Origin: Methanohalobium sp046546175
Lineage (GTDB): Archaea; Halobacteriota; Methanosarcinia; Methanosarcinales; Methanosarcinaceae
NCBI RefSeq assembly: GCF_046546175.1
Contig: NZ_JBKGYF010000069.1
Location: 1 to 8,817 of the forward strand
DNA: 8,817 nucleotides
Reading direction: 5' to 3'
Below, in pieces: positions 5,973-8,817 of the stretch. Both the position numbers and the translations under genes were made by a program. The first letter of the stretch is position 1. Each line of letters opens with the position of its first letter. A model generated the notes under the pieces. That model had not been told where the DNA came from. It searched no databases and worked only from the letters and a program-made list of their open reading frames with translations.

Positions 5973-6003
5973 TTTAACAGACATCAATTGAAATTCTGTT
6001 AAA
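5973..6003 (+). promoter_or_regulatory. Perfect 9-bp inverted repeat at the predicted clpB transcription start
   Basis: TTTAACAGA (5973-5981) and TCTGTTAAA (5995-6003) are exact reverse complements separated by 13 nt. The repeat begins immediately after the expected transcription start, where a bound repressor would block RNA polymerase. It could equally fold as a hairpin at the very 5' end of the leader RNA. The two half-sites are 22 bp apart centre to centre, about two helical turns, so a dimeric DNA-binding protein would meet both on one face. Confidence 0.6.
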
Positions 6004-6024
6004 TCATACTTTACTAACCAGTTC

Positions 6025-6059
6025 ATTTGTTCATTCAAATCATTATTCATATCAATAAT
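6025..6059 (+). repeat. Two consecutive short inverted repeats in the clpB leader
   Basis: ATTTG (6025-6029) pairs with CAAAT (6036-6040) around 6 nt, and two bases on ATTATT (6042-6047) pairs with AATAAT (6054-6059) around 6 nt. Both stems are AT-rich and weak. With the 9-bp repeat upstream they make three inverted repeats in a row before the ribosome binding site at 6076-6080. Confidence 0.35.
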
Positions 6060-6075
6060 TAAGATAAATAACATC

Positions 6076-6080
6076 GGTGA
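6076..6080 (+). promoter_or_regulatory. Ribosome binding site of clpB
   Basis: GGTGA lies 3 nt before ATG 6084 and 6 nt before the next codon, also ATG (6087). The spacing matches that of pfdB for the second ATG, so the protein may start one residue later. Confidence 0.65.
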
Positions 6081-6083
6081 TAG

Positions 6084-8678
6084 ATGATGGATGGAAATAA
6101 TTTCACTCAAAAGACATATGAAGCAATCCAGAACTCGACAACGATTGCAGCACGATATCATCATCAACAAATAGATTGTGAGCATTTACTTCTTGCATTA
6201 TTAGAGCAGAAGGATGGTTTAATACCACGTATTCTGCAAAAAATGTATATTTCTACTGATACTGTGATTCAGAAATTGGAAAAAACACTTTCTGAATCAC
6301 CCCGGGTCTCAGGTCCAGGTAGCGAACAGGTGTACATGAGCCAGAGGCTTAAACGTGTTCTTGATACGGCAGGAAAAGAAGCAGAACAGATGGAAGATGA
6401 GTATGTAAGTGTGGAACATCTATTATTTGCATTACTCGAAGAAACGGACAGTTCATGCAGTAAAATACTGTCTAATGCAGGAGTAAACCGTGAAAATCTG
6501 CAGCAGGCATTAAAAGAAATTAGAGGGAATAAAAAAGTGACAACCGAAAATCCTGAAGAGACCTATGAAGCCCTTGATAAATACGGTATTGATTTTACAG
6601 AACTTGCAAAACAGGGTAAACTGGATCCTGTAATAGGCAGAGACAGAGAAATACGACATACTGTAAAGATTCTCTCGCGCCGCAGGAAAAACAATCCCGT
6701 ACTTATCGGAGAAGCAGGTGTAGGTAAGACTGCAATTGTGGAAGGACTTGCACAGAGAATAGCAAATGGTGATGTCCCTGAGGATATGGTAAATAAGCGC
6801 ATCATTGCCCTTGATATGGGTGCACTTATTGCAGGTGCCAAATATCGGGGTGAATTTGAAGACCGTCTGAAGTCGGTACTCGAAGAAGTATCAGAATCAG
6901 AAGGACAGATAATCCTGTTTATTGATGAGCTTCATACAGTTGTCGGAGCAGGCGCAGCTGAAGGATCGATGGATGCCAGCAATCTGTTGAAACCAATGCT
7001 TGCACGTGGGGAACTGCACTGTATCGGTGCAACTACACTGGATGAGTACCGCAAAAATATCGAAAAAGATGCAGCCCTTGAGCGCAGATTCATGCCGGTA
7101 ATGGTTGGGGAACCCGATGTTGAGGATTCCATATCAATACTTCGCGGACTGAAAGAAAGATATGAAGTCCACCACGGAGTTAGAATTAAAGATTCCGCAC
7201 TTGTGGAAGCAGCCGTTTTGAGCGACCGGTATATATCTGAAAGATTCCTTCCAGACAAAGCAATCGATCTTGTTGATGAGGCAGCTGCCAATGTCAGAAC
7301 CCAGATAGACAGCAAGCCGACTGAACTCGATGAAGTCGACCGTAAAATAACACAGCTTGAAATTGAACGTGAGGCTCTAAAGAAGGAAACCGATCCAGCA
7401 TCCAAAGAGCGTCTTGAAAACCTGGAAAAGGAATTATCAGATATACGCGATCAATCCAAGACGCTCAGGGCTCAGTGGCAGAAAGAAAAAGAAATCATAT
7501 CTGAACTGCGTTCACTCAAAGAACAGATAGAGGACACAAAAACCCAGCTTGAGCGTGCAGAAAACGACAATGACTTTGAACTGGCTTCACGTTTGAAATA
7601 CGGGACATGGATACCACTCCAGCGTCAGTACGAAGAAAAAGAAGAAGAACTTCAGCAGATGCAGGACCAGATGCTTCTTAGAGAGGAAGTTGATGAGGAA
7701 GATATTGCTGAGGTTGTTAGTGAATGGACATCTATACCAGTAACCAAACTGATGGAAGGAGAACGCGAAAAACTAATCCATTTGGAAGAAAGACTGCATG
7801 AAAGAGTAGTTGGTCAGGATGAGGCTGTAAAAGCAGTATCAGATGCAGTGGTACGTGCCCATGCCGGTATTAAAGATCCTGACAAACCAATTGGAAGTTT
7901 TATATTCCTTGGACCTACAGGTGTGGGTAAAACTGAGCTTGCAAAGGCGCTGGCTGCAGAACTCTTTGACGATGAGAACAATATGGTGCGACTTGATATG
8001 TCCGAATATATGGAAAAACACACTGTTTCCCGTATGATAGGAGCACCACCTGGTTATGTAGGACATGAAGAAGGGGGTCAGCTCACAGAAGCAATTAGAC
8101 GCAGACCCTATTCCGTAATTCTCTTTGATGAAATTGAAAAAGCGCACCATGATGTATTCAACATCATGCTCCAAATACTGGATGACGGTCGCCTCACTGA
8201 TGCACACGGAAGAACTGTGGATTTCAAGAATACAATAATCATAATGACTTCAAACATCTTTGTAGATTATGCCCGTGAACAGCTGGAAAACGGAGCAGAT
8301 TATAGCAAGATGAAATCCATGGCTCAAAACGAATTGAGCAAACATTTCAGACCAGAATTCCTGAACCGTATCGATGAAGTTGCAATCTTCCGTCCACTGA
8401 CAAAAGAGCAGCTTGTGGAGATCGTGGATATTAAAGTTGAAGACTTGGCAGAAAGGCTCAAGCACCAGAGGCACAAACTTGAAATTACAGATGACGCCAA
8501 ACGATATCTTGCGGATAAAGGTTACAGTGAAACCTATGGTGCAAGACCGCTACAGCGTGTAATCCAGAATGAAGTCGAAACCGAGGTCGCCAAATCTATT
8601 GTGTCAGGTGAAGTTCCGGAAGGGTCCACAGTTAAAGTGGATTCCGATGAAAACGGAATTGTAATTAAAATAGAATAA
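6084..8678 (+). CDS. clpB: ATP-dependent disaggregase ClpB (Hsp100)
   Basis: A full-length ClpB of 864 residues; the hexameric AAA+ ring threads aggregated polypeptides through its pore, normally with DnaK/DnaJ/GrpE. Domains in order: Clp N domain with two repeats (about 5-145; FTQKTYEAI, DCEHLLLALLEQ, VSVEHLLFALLEE); NBD1 with Walker A GEAGVGKT (209-216) and Walker B LFIDELHT with E282; the long coiled-coil middle domain (about 410-531), which separates ClpB from ClpA/ClpX; NBD2 with Walker A GPTGVGKT (610-617) and Walker B ILFDEIEKAH with D682-E683; and the C-terminal sensor-2 GYSETYGARPLQR. No ClpP-binding IGF-type loop was noticed, fitting disaggregase rather than protease use. ClpB is patchy in archaea and this one looks bacterial in type, suggesting ancient transfer. 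Monocistronic, with its own promoter and terminator; no dnaK is nearby. ATG 6087 is an alternative start. Confidence 0.97.
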   Translation: MMDGNNFTQKTYEAIQNSTTIAARYHHQQIDCEHLLLALLEQKDGLIPRILQKMYISTDTVIQKLEKTLSESPRVSGPGSEQVYMSQRLKRVLDTAGKEAEQMEDEYVSVEHLLFALLEETDSSCSKILSNAGVNRENLQQALKEIRGNKKVTTENPEETYEALDKYGIDFTELAKQGKLDPVIGRDREIRHTVKILSRRRKNNPVLIGEAGVGKTAIVEGLAQRIANGDVPEDMVNKRIIALDMGALIAGAKYRGEFEDRLKSVLEEVSESEGQIILFIDELHTVVGAGAAEGSMDASNLLKPMLARGELHCIGATTLDEYRKNIEKDAALERRFMPVMVGEPDVEDSISILRGLKERYEVHHGVRIKDSALVEAAVLSDRYISERFLPDKAIDLVDEAAANVRTQIDSKPTELDEVDRKITQLEIEREALKKETDPASKERLENLEKELSDIRDQSKTLRAQWQKEKEIISELRSLKEQIEDTKTQLERAENDNDFELASRLKYGTWIPLQRQYEEKEEELQQMQDQMLLREEVDEEDIAEVVSEWTSIPVTKLMEGEREKLIHLEERLHERVVGQDEAVKAVSDAVVRAHAGIKDPDKPIGSFIFLGPTGVGKTELAKALAAELFDDENNMVRLDMSEYMEKHTVSRMIGAPPGYVGHEEGGQLTEAIRRRPYSVILFDEIEKAHHDVFNIMLQILDDGRLTDAHGRTVDFKNTIIIMTSNIFVDYAREQLENGADYSKMKSMAQNELSKHFRPEFLNRIDEVAIFRPLTKEQLVEIVDIKVEDLAERLKHQRHKLEITDDAKRYLADKGYSETYGARPLQRVIQNEVETEVAKSIVSGEVPEGSTVKVDSDENGIVIKIE

Positions 8679-8721
8679 TCATCCGGAAAAGAGGAAACGA
8701 AAAGTACATCAACAAATATGT

Positions 8722-8759
8722 AGATGAACAATGAATTTATCTGTTCATCTCATTTTTTT
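8722..8759 (+). terminator. Hairpin plus T-run terminator after clpB
   Basis: AGATGAACA (8722-8730) and TGTTCATCT (8742-8750) form a perfect 9-bp stem around an 11-nt loop, followed by a 7-T run (8753-8759) and further T-rich sequence. It lies about 45 bp after the clpB stop. The T-run alone would suit archaeal termination; the stem makes it look like a bacterial intrinsic terminator. Confidence 0.7.
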
Positions 8760-8817
8760 ATTTTATAGTCATCAACTTAATATTAGTTCTTTAAATTTTT
8801 TCTTAATGAACACTTCT
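8760..8817. other. AT-rich intergenic end of window
   Basis: No gene start, RNA gene or repeat is supported here. The sequence is AT-rich with T-runs and may contain the promoter of a gene beyond the right edge. Confidence 0.5.

Noticed and set aside
5913..6018. HSR1-like half-sites GTTAG (5913-5917) and CTAAC (6014-6018) in the clpB upstream region
   Set aside because: They are about 100 bp apart and in the reverse order to the CTAAC-N5-GTTAG palindrome, so they look like chance.
6000..6090. RNA thermometer hiding the clpB ribosome binding site
   Set aside because: No leader segment with clear complementarity to the CGGTGATAG region was found by eye; left only as a test under the leader finding.
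5967..6185. 72-codon minus-strand open frame in the clpB leader
   Set aside because: It crosses the clpB start, covers its promoter-proximal repeats and has no family features or start signals.
1..8817. CRISPR arrays, tRNA/rRNA genes, insertion sequences, attachment sites
   Set aside because: No regularly spaced repeats, tRNA cloverleaf, transposase or long terminal repeats were seen on either strand.

Overview
This window most likely comes from a methanogenic archaeon of the Methanosarcinales (probably Methanosarcinaceae). The evidence is an archaeal prefoldin beta subunit, a protein matching methanogenesis marker 12 (a family confined to methanogens and their relatives), a stand-alone DHH/DHHA1 phosphoesterase, GGTG-type ribosome binding sites that fit the archaeal 16S 3' end, TATA-box promoters and AT-rich intergenic DNA. 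The genus cannot be settled from the sequence alone.

Layout. Bases 1-79 may hold the 5' end of a minus-strand gene that runs off the left edge. From about 242 to 4900 there is a plus-strand run: prefoldin beta, a DHH phosphoesterase, an AMP-forming aryl-CoA ligase of the PaaK type, a tandem-ACT protein, a small conserved protein resembling DUF2103, and methanogenesis marker 12, an ASKHA-fold protein. The last four are spaced 14-42 bp apart and look like one operon. It is followed tail to tail, with only 10 bp between stop codons, by two minus-strand genes: an unrecognised soluble 155-residue protein and a short YdjM-like membrane protein. A 233-bp divergent intergenic region then precedes a full-length clpB on the plus strand, which ends before a hairpin plus T-run terminator. 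No tRNA, rRNA, CRISPR array, insertion sequence or integration site was seen.

How the genes relate. Prefoldin (co-translational folding, delivery to the group II chaperonin) and ClpB (disaggregase) are both proteostasis factors but sit in separate transcription units. The ligase-ACT pair resembles the aryl-CoA ligase/ACT arrangement found near indolepyruvate oxidoreductase genes in methanogens, where it serves salvage of aromatic acids; no ior genes are present here. Similar ligases have also been annotated as coenzyme F390 synthetase, so the substrate is open.

Most notable non-coding signal: the clpB promoter has a strong TATA box (5940-5949) followed, just at the predicted transcription start, by a perfect 9-bp inverted repeat (5973-6003) and two weaker inverted repeats in the leader. 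This is a good candidate for a heat-shock operator or leader RNA switch. A second pattern is that plus-strand genes carry Shine-Dalgarno-like sites, while the minus-strand genes lack them and have a TATA-like element about 28-37 bp upstream of the start, as expected for leaderless or short-leader transcripts.
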